In this document: piece after piece, positions 31,801 to 45,006 of the stretch | Layout: the number at the start of each line of letters is the position of its first letter | Numbering within the stretch: the first letter of the stretch is position 1 | Assembly (NCBI GenBank): GCA_964057225.1 | Contig: CAXKVF010000076.1 | Span: forward strand, 124,001 to 188,000 | Source of the DNA: Auanema rhodensis | Lineage: Eukaryota; Nematoda; Chromadorea; Rhabditida; Rhabditidae | DNA length: 64,000 nucleotides | Direction: 5' to 3' | The notes under the pieces: generated by a model | What the model was told of the DNA's origin: nothing | The model's database searches: none | Seen by the model: the letters and a program-made list of their open reading frames with translations, nothing else | Translations under genes and position numbers: made by a program

Positions 31801-34099
31801 TAACTCGCTTCACGTGAAAGATAAAGATATGCGGTTTTCAAAATTAGATTCCCCATGTCCATATTAGTCTAAAAACAAATTTTTATTGATATTGGTTCAT
31901 GGTAACCATGACTTTGAATTTTATGTGAACTTTAATTTATGCTAATTAAATGTACACGTGATGTGCACTTGGTATGTAACTCGCTTCACGTGAAAGATAA
32001 AGAAATGCGGTTTTCAAAATTAGATTCCCCATGTCCATATTAGTCTAAAAACAAATTTTTATTGATATTGGTTCATGGTAACCATGACTTTGAAATTTAC
32101 GTGAACTTTAATTTATGCTAATTAAATGTACACGTGATGTGCACTTGGTATGTAACTCGCTTCACGTGAAAGATAAAGAGATGTGGTTTTCAAAATTAGA
32201 TTCCCCATGTCCATATTAGTCTAAAAACAAATTTTTATTGATATTGCTTCATGGTAACCATGACTTTGAAATTTCCGTGAACTTTAATTTATGCTAATTA
32301 AATGTACACGTGATGTGCACTTGGTATGTAACTTGCTTCACGTGAAAGATAAAGAGATGCGGTTTTCAAAATTAGATTCCCCATGTCCATATTAGTCTAA
32401 AAACAAATTTTTATTGATATTGGTTCATGGTAACCATGACTTTGAAATTTACGTGAACTTTAATTTATGCTAATTAAATGTACACGTGATGTGCACTTGG
32501 TATGTAACTCGCTTCACGTGATAGATAAAGAGATGCGGTTTTCAAAATTAGATTCCCCATGTCCATATTAGTCTAAAAACAAATTTTTATTGATATTGCT
32601 TCATGGTAACCATGACTTTGAAATTTACGTGAACTTTAATTTATGCTAATTAAATGTACACGTGATGTGCACTTGGTATGTAACTCGCTTCACGTGAAAG
32701 ATAAAGAGATGCGGTTTTCAAAATTAGATTCCCCATGTCCATATTAATCTAAAAACAAATTTGTATTGATATTGGTTCATGGTAACCATGACTTTGAAAT
32801 TTACGTGAACTTTAATTAATGCTAATTAAATGTACGCGTGATGTGCACTTGGTATGTAACTCGCTTCACGTGAAAGATAAAAAGATGCGGTTTTCAAAAT
32901 TAGATTCCCCATGTCCATATTAGTCTAAAAACAAATTTTTATTGATATTGCTTCATGGTAACCATGACTTTGAAATTTACGTGAACTTTAATTAATGCTA
33001 ATTAAATGTACACGTGATGTGCACTTGGTATGTAACTCGCTTCACGTGAAAGATAAAGAGATGCGGTTTTCAAAATTAGATTCCCCATGTCCATATTAGT
33101 CTAAAAACAAATTTTTATTGATATTGCTTCATGGTAACCATGACTTTGAAATTTACGTGAACTTTAATTTATGCTAATTAAATGTACACGTGATGTGCAC
33201 TTGGTATGTAACTCGCTTCACGTGAAAGATAAAGAGATGCGGTTTTCAAAATTAGATTCCCCATGTCCATATTAGTCTAAAAACAAATTTTTATTGATAT
33301 TGGTTCATGGTAACCATGACTTTGAAATTTACGTGAACTTTAATTAATGCTAATTAAATGTACGCGTGATGTGCACTTGGTGTGTAACTCGCTTCACGTG
33401 AAAGATAAAGAGATGCGGTTTTCAAAATTAGATTCCCCATGTCCATATTAGTCTAAAAACAAATTTTTATTGATATTGCTTCATGGTAACCATGACTTTG
33501 AAATTTACGTGAACTTTAATTTATGCTAATTAAATGTACACGTGATGTGCACTTGGTATGTAACTCGCTTCACGTGAAAGATAAAGAGATGCGGTTTTTA
33601 AAATTAGATTCCCCATGTCCATATTAGTCTAAAAACGAATTTTTATTGATATTGGTTCATGGTAACCATGACTTTGAAATTTACGTGAACTTTAATTTAT
33701 GCTAATTAAATGTACACGTGATGTGCACTTGGTATGTAACTCGCTTCACGTGAAAGATAAAGAGATGCGGTTTTCAAAATTAGATTCCCCATGTCCATAT
33801 TAGTCTAAAAACAAATTTTTATTGATATTGCTTCATGGTAACCATGACTTTGAAATTTACGTGAACTTTAATTTATGCTAATTAAATGTACACGTGATGT
33901 GCACTTGGTATGTAACTCGCTTCACGTGAAAGATAAAGAGATGCGGTTTTCAAAATTAGATTCCCCATGTCCATATTAGTCTAAAAACAAATTTTTATTG
34001 ATATTGCTTCATGGTAACCATGACTTTGAAATTTACGTGAACTTTAATTTATGCTAATTAAATGTACACGTGATGTGCACTTGGTATGTAACTCGCTTC

Positions 34100-37000
34100 A
34101 CGTGAAAGATAAAGAGATGCGGTTTACAAAATTAGATTCCCCATGTCCATATTAGTCTAAAAACAAATTTTTATTGATATTGGTGCATGGTAACCATGAC
34201 TTTGAAATTTACGTGAACTTTAATTTATGCTAATTAAATGTACACGTGATGTGCACTTGGTATGTAACTCGCTTCACGTGAAAGATGAAGAGATGCGGTT
34301 TTCAAAATTAGATTCCCCATGTCCATATTAGTCTAAAAACAAATTTTTATACATATTGGTTCATGGTAACCATGACTTTGAAATTTACGTGAACTTTAAT
34401 TTATGCTAATTAAATGTACACGTGATGTGCACTTGGTATGTAACTCGCTTCACGTGAAAGATAAAAAGATGCGGTTTTCAAAATTAGATTGCCCATGTCC
34501 ATATTAGTCTAAAAACAAATTGTTATTGATATTGGTTCATGGTAACCATGACTTTGAAATTTACGTGAACTTTAATTTATGCTAATTAAATGTACACGTG
34601 ATGTGCACTTGGTATGTAACTCGCTTCACGTGAAAGATAAAGAGATGCGGTTTTTAAAATTAGATTCCCCATGTCCATATTAGTCTAAAAACAAATTTTT
34701 ATTGATATTGGTTCATGGTAACCATGACTTTGAAATTTACGTGAACTTTAATTTATGCTAATTAAATGTACACGTGATGTGCTCTTGGTATGTAACTCGC
34801 TTCACGTGAAAGATAAAGAGATGCGGTTTTCAAAATTAGATTCCCCATGTCCATATTAGTCTAAAAACAAATTTTTATTGATATTGCTTCATGGTAACCA
34901 TGACTTTGAAATTTACGTGAACTTTAATTTATGCTAATTAAATGTACACGTGATGTGCACTTGGTATGTAACTCGCTTCACGTGAAAGATAAAGAGATGC
35001 GGTTTTCAAAATTAGATTCCCCATGTCCATATTAGTCTAAAAACAAATTTTTATTGATATTGCTTCATGGTAACCATGACTTTGAAATTTACGTGAACTT
35101 TAATTTATGCTAATTAAATGTACACGTGATGTGCACTTGGTATGTAACTCGCTTCACGTGAAAGATAAAGAGATGCGGTTTTCAAAATTAGATTCCCCAT
35201 GTCCATATTAGTCTAAAAACAAATTTTTATTGATATTGGTGCATGGTAACCATGACTTTGAAATTTACGTGAACTTTAATTTATGCTAATTAAATGTACA
35301 CGTGATGTGCACTTGGTATGTAACTCGCTTCACGTGAAAGATGAAGAGATGCGGTTTTCAAAATTAGATTCCCCATGTCCATATTAGTCTAAAAACAAAT
35401 TTTTATACATATTGGTTCATGGTAACCATGACTTTGAAATTTACGTGAACTTTAATTTATGCTAATTAAATGTACACGTGATGTGCACTTGGTATGTAAC
35501 TCGCTTCACGTGAAAGATAAAAAGATGCGGTTTTCAAAATTAGATTGCCCATGTCCATATTAGTCTAAAAACAAATTGTTATTGATATTGGTTCATGGTA
35601 ACCATGACTTTGAAATTTACGTGAACTTTAATTTATGCTAATTAAATGTACACGTGATGTGCACTTGGTATGTAACTCGCTTCACGTGAAAGATGAAGAG
35701 ATGCGGGTTTCAAAATTAGATTCCCCATGTCCATATTAGTCTAAAAACAAATTTTTATTGATATTGGTTCATGGTAACCATGACTTTGAAATTTACGTGA
35801 ACTTTAATTTATGCTAATTAAATGTACACGTGATGTGCACTTGGTATGTAACTCGCTTCACGTGAAAGATAAAGAGATGCGGTTTTCAAAATTAGATTGC
35901 CCATGTCCATATTAGTCTAAAAACAAATTGTTATTGATATTGGTTCATGGTAACCATGACTTTGAAATTTACGTGAACTTTAATTTATGCTAATTAAATG
36001 TACACGTGATGTGCACTTGGTATGTAACTCGCTTCACGTGAAAGATGAAGAGATGCGGTTTTCAAAATTAGATTCCCCATGTCCATATTAGTCTAAAAAC
36101 AAATTTTTATTGATATTGGTGCATGGTAACCATGACTTTGAAATTTACGTGAACTTTAATTTATGCTAATTAAATGTACACGTGATGTGCACTTGGTATG
36201 TAACTCGCTTCACGTGAAAGATAAAGAGATGCGGTTTTCAAAATTAGATTGCCCATGTCCATATTAGTCTAAAAACAAATTGTTATTGATATTGGTTCAT
36301 GGTAACCATGACTTTGAAATTTACGTGAACTTTAATTTATGCTAATTAAATGTACACGTGATGTGCACTTGGTATGTAACTCGCTTCACGTGAAAGATAA
36401 AGAGATACGGTTTTCAAAATTAGATTCCCCATGTCCATATTAGTCTAAAAACAAATTTTTATTGATATTGGTGCATGGTAACCATGACTTTGAAATTTAC
36501 GTGAACTTTAATTTATACTAATTAAATGTACACGTGATGTGCACTTGGTATGTAACTCGCTTCACGTGAAAGATAAAGAGATGCGGTTTTCAAAATTAGA
36601 TTCCCCATGTCCATATTAGTCTAAAAACGAATTTTTATTGATATTGGTGCATGGTAACCACGACTTTGAAATTTACGTGAACTTTAATTTATGCTAATTA
36701 AATGTACACGTGATGTGCACTTGGTATGTAACTCGCTTCACGTGAAAGATAAAGAGATGCGGTTTTCAAAATTAGATTCCCCATGTCCATATTAGTCTAA
36801 AAACAAATTTTTATTGATATTGGTTCATGGTAACCATGGCTTTGAAATTTACGTGAACTTTAATTTATGCTAATTAAATGTACACGTGATGTGCACTTGG
36901 TATGTAACTCGCTTCACGTGAAAGATAAAGAGATGCGGTTTTCAAAATTAGATTCCCCATGTCCATATTAGTCTAAAAACAAATTTTTATTGATATTGGT

Positions 37001-40000
37001 GCATGGTAACCATGACTTTGAAATTTACGTGAACTTTAATTTATGCTAATTAAATGTACACGTGATGTGCACTTGGTATGTAACTCGCTTCACGTGAAAG
37101 ATGAAGAGATGCGATTTTCAAAATTAGATTCCCCATGTCCATATTAGTCTAAAAACAAATTTTTATTGATATTGGTTCATGGTAACCATGACTTTGAAAT
37201 TTACGTGAACTTTAATTTATGCTAATTAAATGTACACGTGATGTGCACTTGGTATGTAACTCGCTTCACGTGAAAGATAAAGAGATGCGGTTTTCAAAAT
37301 TAGATTCCCCATGTCCATATTAGTCTAAAAACAAATTTTTATTGATATTGGTGCATGGTAACCGTGACTTTGAAATTTACGTGAACTTTAATTTATGCTA
37401 ATTAAATGTACACGTGATGTGCACTTGGTATGTAACTCGCTTCACGTGAAAGATAAAGAGATGCGGTTTTCAAAATTAGATTCCCCATGTCCATATTAGT
37501 CTAAAAACAAATTTTTATTGATATTGGTGCATGGTAACCATGACTTTGAAATTTACGTGAACTTTAATTTATGCTAATTAAATGTACACGTGATGTGCAT
37601 TTGGTATGTAACTCGCTTCACGTGAAAGATAAAGAGATGCGGTTTTCAAAATTAGATTCCCCATGTCCATATTAGTCTAAAAACAAATTTTTATTGATAT
37701 TGGTTCATGGTAACCATGACTTTGAAATTTACGTGAACTTTAATTTATGCTAATTGAATGTACACGTGATGTGCACTTGGTATGTAACTCGCTTCACGTG
37801 AAAGATGAAGAGATGCGGTTTTCAAAATTAGATTCCCCATTTCCATATTAGTCTAAAAACAAATTTTTATTGATATTGCTTCATGGTAACCATGACTTTG
37901 AAATTTACGTGAACTTTAATTTATGCTAATTGAATGTACACGTGATGTGCACTTGGTATGTAACTCGCTTCACGTGAAAGATAAAGAGATGCGGTTTTCA
38001 AAATTAGATTCCCCATGTCCATATTAGTCTAAAAACAAATTTTTATTGATATTGGTGCATGGTAACCATGACTTTGAAATTTACGTGAACTTTAATTTAT
38101 GCTAATTAAATGTACACGTGATGTGCACTTGGTATGTAACTCGCTTCACGTGAAAGATGAAGAGATGCGATTTTCAAAATTAGATTCCCCATGTCCATAT
38201 TAGTCTAAAAACAAATTTTTATTGATATTGGTTCATGGTAACCATGACTTTGAAATTTACGTGAACTTTAATTTATGCTAATTAAATGTACACGTGATGT
38301 GCACTTGGTATGTAACTCGCTTCACGTGAAAGATAAAGAGATGCGGTTTTCAAAATTAGATTCCCCATGTCCATATTAGTCTAAAAACAAATTTTTATTG
38401 ATATTGGTGCATGGTAACCATGACTTTGAAATTTACGTGAACTTTAATTTATGCTAATTAAATGTACACTTGATGTGCACTTGGTATGTAACTCGCTTCA
38501 CGTGAAAGATAAAGAGATGCGGTTTTCAAAATTAGATTCCCCATGTCCATATTAGTCTAAAAACAAATTTTTATTGATATTGGTGCATGGTAACCGTGAC
38601 TTTGAAATTTACGTGAACTTTAATTTATGCTAATTAAATGTACACGTGATGTGCACTTGGTATGTAACTCGCTTCACGTGAAAGATAAAGAGATGCGGTT
38701 TTCAAAATTAGATTCCCCATGTCCATATTAGTCTAAAAACAAATTTTTATTGATATTGGTGCATGGTAACCATGACTTTGAAATTTACGTGAACTTTAAT
38801 TTATGCTAATTAAATGTACACGTGATGTGCATTTGGTATGTAACTCGCTTCACGTGAAAGATAAAGAGATGCGGTTTTCAAAATTAGATTCCCCATGTCC
38901 ATATTAGTCTAAAAACAAATTTTTATTGATATTGGTTCATGGTAACCATGACTTTGAAATTTACGTGAACTTTAATTTATGCTAATTGAATGTACACGTG
39001 ATGTGCACTTGGTATGTAACTCGCTTCACGTGAAAGATGAAGAGATGCGGTTTTCAAAATTAGATTCCCCATTTCCATATTAGTCTAAAAACAAATTTTT
39101 ATTGATATTGCTTCATGGTAACCATGACTTTGAAATTTACGTGAACTTTAATTTATGCTAATTGAATGTACACGTGATGTGCACTTGGTATGTAACTCGC
39201 TTCACGTGAAAGATAAAGAGATGCGGTTTTCAAAATTAGATTCCCCATGTCCATATTAGTCTAAAAACAAATTTTTATTGATATTGGTGCATGGTAACCA
39301 TGACTTTGAAATTTACGTGAACTTTAATTTATGCTAATTAAATGTACACGTGATGTGCACTTGGTATGTAACTCGCTTCACGTGAAAGATGAAGAGATGC
39401 GATTTTCAAAATTAGATTCCCCATGTCCATATTAGTCTAAAAACAAATTTTTATTGATATTGGTTCATGGTAACCATGACTTTGAAATTTACGTGAACTT
39501 TAATTTATGCTAATTAAATGTACACGTGATGTGCACTTGGTATGTAACTCGCTTCACGTGAAAGATAAAGAGATGCGGTTTTCAAAATTAGATTCCCCAT
39601 GTCCATATTAGTCTAAAAACAAATTTTTATTGATATTGGTGCATGGTAACCATGACTTTGAAATTTACGTGAACTTTAATTTATGCTAATTAAATGTACA
39701 CTTGATGTGCACTTGGTATGTAACTCGCTTCACGTGAAAGATAAAGAGATGCGGTTTTCAAAATTAGATTCCCCATGTCCATATTAGTCTAAAAACAAAT
39801 TTTTATTGATATTGGTGCATGGTAACCGTGACTTTGAAATTTACGTGAACTTTAATTTATGCTAATTAAATGTACACGTGATGTGCACTTGGTATGTAAC
39901 TCGCTTCACGTGAAAGATAAAGAGATGCGGTTTTCAAAATTAGATTCCCCATGTCCATATTAGTCTAAAAACAAATTTTTATTGATATTGGTTCATGGTA

Positions 40001-43000
40001 ACCATGACTTTGAAATTTACGTGAACTTTAATTTATGCTAATTGAATGTACACGTGATGTGCACTTGGTATGTAACTCGCTTCACGTGAAAGATGAAGAG
40101 ATGCGGTTTTCAAAATTAGATTCCCCATTTCCATATTAGTCTAAAAACAAATTTTTATTGATATTGCTTCATGGTAACCATGACTTTGAAATTTACGTGA
40201 ACTTTAATTTATGCTAATTGAATGTACACGTGATGTGCACTTGGTATGTAACTCGCTTCACGTGAAAGATAAAGAGATGCGGTTTTCAAAATTAGATTCC
40301 CCATGTCCATATTAGTCTAAAAACAAATTTTTATTGATATTGGTGCATGGTAACCATGACTTTGAAATTTACGTGAACTTTAATTTATGCTAATTAAATG
40401 TACACGTGATGTGCACTTGGTATGTAACTCGCTTCACGTGAAAGATGAAGAGATGCGATTTTCAAAATTAGATTCCCCATGTCCATATTAGTCTAAAAAC
40501 AAATTTTTATTGATATTGGTTCATGGTAACCATGACTTTGAAATTTACGTGAACTTTAATTTATGCTAATTGAATGTACACGTGATGTGCACTTGGTATG
40601 TAACTCGCTTCACGTGAAAGATAAAGAGATGCGGTTTTCAAAATTAGATTCCCCATGTCCATATTAGTCTAAAAACAAATTTTTATTGATATTGGTTCAT
40701 GGTAACCATGACTTTGAAATTTACGTGAACTTTAATTTATGCTAATTGAATGTACACGTGATGTGCACTTGGTATGTAACTCGCTTCACGTGAAAGATGA
40801 AGAGATGCGGTTTTCAAAATTAGATTCCCCATTTCCATATTAGTCTAAAAACAAATTTTTATTGATATTGCTTCATGGTAACCATGACTTTGAAATTTAC
40901 GTGAACTTTAATTTATGCTAATTGAATGTACACGTGATGTGCACTTGGTATGTAACTCGCTTCACGTGAAAGATAAAGAGATGCGGTTTTCAAAATTAGA
41001 TTCCCCATGTCCATATTAGTCTAAAAACAAATTTTTATTGATATTGGTGCATGGTAACCATGACTTTGAAATTTACGTGAACTTTAATTTATGCTAATTA
41101 AATGTACACGTGATGTGCACTTGGTATGTAACTCGCTTCACGTGAAAGATGAAGAGATGCGATTTTCAAAATTAGATTCCCCATGTCCATATTAGTCTAA
41201 AAACAAATTTTTATTGATATTGGTTCATGGTAACCATGACTTTGAAATTTACGTGAACTTTAATTTATGCTAATTAAATGTACACGTGATGTGCACTTGG
41301 TATGTAACTCGCTTCACGTGAAAGATAAAGAGATGCGGTTTTCAAAATTAGATTCCCCATGTCCATATTAGTCTAAAAACAAATTTTTATTGATATTGGT
41401 GCATGGTAACCATGACTTTGAAATTTACGTGAACTTTAATTTATGCTAATTAAATGTACACTTGATGTGCACTTGGTATGTAACTCGCTTCACGTGAAAG
41501 ATAAAGAGATGCGGTTTTCAAAATTAGATTCCCCATGTCCATATTAGTCTAAAAACAAATTTTTATTGATATTGGTGCATGGTAACCATGACTTTGAAAT
41601 TTACGTGAACTTTAATTTATGCTAATTAAATGTACACGTGATGTGCATTTGGTATGTAACTCGCTTCACGTGAAAGATAAAGAGATGCGGTTTTCAAAAT
41701 TAGATTCCCCATGTCCATATTAGTCTAAAAACAAATTTTTATTGATATTGGTTCATGGTAACCATGACTTTGAAATTTACGTGAACTTTAATTTATGCTA
41801 ATTGAATGTACACGTGATGTGCACTTGGTATGTAACTCGCTTCACGTGAAAGATAAAGAGATGCGGTTTTCAAAATTAGATTCCCCATTTCCATATTAGT
41901 CTAAAAACAAATTTTTATTGATATTGCTTCATGGTAACCATGACTTTGAAATTTACGTGAACTTTAATTTATGCTAATTGAATGTACACGTGATGTGCAC
42001 TTGGTATGTAACTCGCTTCACGTGAAAGATAAAGAGATGCGGTTTTCAAAATTAGATTCCCCATGTCCATATTAGTCTAAAAACAAATTTTTATTGATAT
42101 TGGTGCATGGTAACCATGACTTTGAAATTTACGTGAACTTTAATTTATGCTAATTAAATGTACACGTGATGTGCACTTGGTATGTAACTCGCTTCACGTG
42201 AAAGATAAAGAGATGCGGTTTTCAAAATTAGATTCCCCATGTCCATATTAGTCTAAAAACAAATTTTTATTGATATTGGTTCATGGTAACCATGACTTTG
42301 AAATTTACGTGAACTTTAATTTATGCTAATTGAATGTACACGTGATGTGCACTTGGTATGTAACTCGCTTCACGTGAAAGATGAAGAGATGCGGTTTTCA
42401 AAATTAGATTCCCCATGTCCATATTAGTCTAAAAACAAATTTTTATACATATTGGTTCATGGTAACCATGACTTTGAAATTTACGTGAACTTTAATTTAT
42501 GCTAATTAAATGTACACGTGATGTGCACTTGGTATGTAACTCGCTTCACGTGAAAGATAAAAAGATGCGGTTTTCAAAATTAGATTGCCCATGTCCATAT
42601 TAGTCTAAAAACAAATTGTTATTGATATTGGTTCATGGTAACCATGACTTTGAAATTTACGTGAACTTTAATTTATGCTAATTAAATGTACACGTGATGT
42701 GCACTTGGTATGTAACTCGCTTCACGTGAAAGATAAAGAGATGCGGTTTTTAAAATTAGATTCCCCATGTCCATATTAGTCTAAAAACAAATTTTTATTG
42801 ATATTGGTTCATGGTAACCATGACTTTGAAATTTACGTGAACTTTAATTTATGCTAATTAAATGTACACGTGATGTGCACTTGGTATGTAACTCGCTTCA
42901 CGTGAAAGATAAAGAGATGCGGTTTTCAAAATTAGATTCCCCATGTCCATATTAGTCTAAAAACAAATTTTTATTGATATTGCTTCATGGTAACCATGAC

Positions 43001-44456
43001 TTTGAAATTTACGTGAACTTTAATTTATGCTAATTAAATGTACACGTGATGTGCACTTGGTATGTAACTCGCTTCACGTGAAAGATAAAGAGATGCGGTT
43101 TTCAAAATTAGATTCCCCATGTCCATATTAGTCTAAAAACAAATTTTTATTGATATTGCTTCATGGTAACCATGACTTTGAAATTTACGTGAACTTTAAT
43201 TTATGCTAATTAAATGTACACGTGATGTGCACTTGGTATGTAACTCGCTTCACGTGAAAGATAAAGAGATGCGGTTTTCAAAATTAGATTCCCCATGTCC
43301 ATATTAGTCTAAAAACAAATTTTTATTGATATTGGTGCATGGTAACCATGACTTTGAAATTTACGTGAACTTTAATTTATGCTAATTAAATGTACACGTG
43401 ATGTGCACTTGGTATGTAACTCGCTTCACGTGAAAGATGAAGAGATGCGGTTTTCAAAATTAGATTCCCCATGTCCATATTAGTCTAAAAACAAATTTTT
43501 ATACATATTGGTTCATGGTAACCATGACTTTGAAATTTACGTGAACTTTAATTTATGCTAATTAAATGTACACGTGATGTGCACTTGGTATGTAACTCGC
43601 TTCACGTGAAAGATAAAAAGATGCGGTTTTCAAAATTAGATTGCCCATGTCCATATTAGTCTAAAAACAAATTGTTATTGATATTGGTTCATGGTAACCA
43701 TGACTTTGAAATTTACGTGAACTTTAATTTATGCTAATTAAATGTACACGTGATGTGCACTTGGTATGTAACTCGCTTCACGTGAAAGATGAAGAGATGC
43801 GGTTTTCAAAATTAGATTCCCCATGTCCATATTAGTCTAAAAACAAATTTTTATTGATATTGGTTCATGGTAACCATGACTTTGAAATTTACGTGAACTT
43901 TAATTTATGCTAATTAAATGTACACGTGATGTGCACTTGGTATGTAACTCGCTTCACGTGAAAGATAAAGAGATGCGGTTTTCAAAATTAGATTGCCCAT
44001 GTCCATATTAGTCTAAAAACAAATTGTTATTGATATTGGTTCATGGTAACCATGACTTTGAAATTTACGTGAACTTTAATTTATGCTAATTAAATGTACA
44101 CGTGATGTGCACTTGGTATGTAACTCGCTTCACGTGAAAGATGAAGAGATGCGGTTTTCAAAATTAGATTCCCCATGTCCATATTAGTCTAAAAACAAAT
44201 TTTTATTGATATTGGTGCATGGTAACCATGACTTTGAAATTTACGTGAACTTTAATTTATGCTAATTAAATGTACACGTGATGTGCACTTGGTATGTAAC
44301 TCGCTTCACGTGAAAGATAAAGAGATGCGGTTTTCAAAATTAGATTGCCCATGTCCATATTAGTCTAAAAACAAATTGTTATTGATATTGGTTCATGGTA
44401 ACCATGACTTTGAAATTTACGTGAACTTTAATTTATGCTAATTAAATGTACACGTG
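34100..44456. repeat. Higher-order repeat region with an 8096-bp (46-monomer) long-range duplication
   Basis: The variant tatacatattgg occurs at 34351, 35407, 42447 and 43503. The offsets are 1056 bp (6 monomers) within a pair and 8096 bp (46 monomers) between pairs. The variants gcccatgtcc and attgttattg travel with it and show the same 8096-bp offset (about 36250 and 44346). Between the two copies, another marker (ccccatttcc in place of ccccatgtcc) recurs at 37841, 39073, 40129, 40833 and 41889, in steps of 7, 6, 4 and 6 monomers. Unequal exchange or rolling-circle style amplification is the usual explanation. Confidence 0.8.
44451..44456. repeat. Left target-site duplication CACGTG
   Basis: This hexamer is monomer positions 99-104 of the satellite. 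It is immediately followed by the first element base (AGTAGAGAG). The same hexamer follows the last element base on the right. Confidence 0.97.
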
Positions 44457-44496
44457 AGTAGAGAGCCATGCCGAATTTACTAACCACGCCCCCAAA

Positions 44497-44606
44497 CAGT
44501 TGCTAAAAACATACTTTTGAGGGCGTCAGCTGCTAAAATCATACTTTTGGGGGCGTCAGCTGTCAAAATCATATTTTCGGCGTCAGCTGTCAAAAATATA
44601 CTTTTC
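44497..44606 (+). repeat. Subterminal ~30-bp tandem iterons
   Basis: There are about four imperfect units with the core gcgtcagctg followed by (c)taaaa or tcaaaa and atacttttg. Cores lie near 44497 (variant cagttgc), 44522, 44552 and 44580. Each carries CAGCTG or a near relative. The mirror copy is at 61040-61149. Repeated subterminal boxes in transposons commonly bind the integrase/transposase or a replication protein; that role is inferred here. Confidence 0.8.
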
Positions 44607-44614
44607 CTCCCGAG

Positions 44615-44632
44615 GCAGGCTCTCGAGCCTGC
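44615..44632. repeat. 8-bp-arm inverted repeat in the left TIR
   Basis: The sequence is GCAGGCTC-TC-GAGCCTGC, a perfect dyad with a 2-base centre. It sits just inside the iterons and is GC-rich in a very AT-rich setting. The right-end counterpart is 61014-61031. It could be a hairpin or a protein-binding site. Confidence 0.85.
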
Positions 44633-45006
44633 GCATGAATCAAAATGCATGATTTTTTTTTTTAAAATTATTTTTTAATGTATTATTTTAAATGAATTTT
44701 TATTATTTATATATTTGTTAATTGTATTTGTAAATATTTTTAAACTTATTTCTTTTTAAATGAATTTTTATTATTAATATATGTTTTAAATATTATTATT
44801 TAATTATTTCTTTTTAAATGTATTTTATATATTTTTAAAATATTATTAAAATTATCTCCTTTTAAATGTATTTTTAATATTTATACATTTGAATAAACTT
44901 TTTAATATATATTGCTTTTGTTTTAATTTATAAAATTTGAATAAAATATATAAAAGCTAATTAATATGTTCACCGTACCTTTTATGGGTTAATCAATGGA
45001 ACTCAT

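Larger units (their letters stand above)
1..44456. repeat. 176-bp satellite array, left block (252 full monomers + 104 bp)
   Basis: Head-to-tail monomers start at 1, 177, 353 and so on. The start expected at 44353 (1 + 252 x 176) is exactly where a monomer begins, so there is no net insertion or deletion across the block. Monomers differ by a few substitutions only, for example ggttc/gcttc/ggtgc at monomer positions 38-42, gtctaaaaac/gtctcaacac near position 11, and gataaag/gatgaag near position 141. Each monomer carries short palindromes: CATGGTAACCATG at 42-54, CACGTG at 99-104, GTGCAC at 107-112 and TTCACGTGAA at 129-138. There are stops in every frame and no gene is seen. I do not recognise the family. 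It behaves like a centromeric or pericentromeric satellite, but that is inference. Confidence 0.98.

Noticed and set aside
1-44456. CRISPR-like or gene-bearing regular repeats
   Set aside because: The full 176-bp unit is repeated with no unique spacers, no cas genes and no long open frame, which is ordinary eukaryotic satellite structure.
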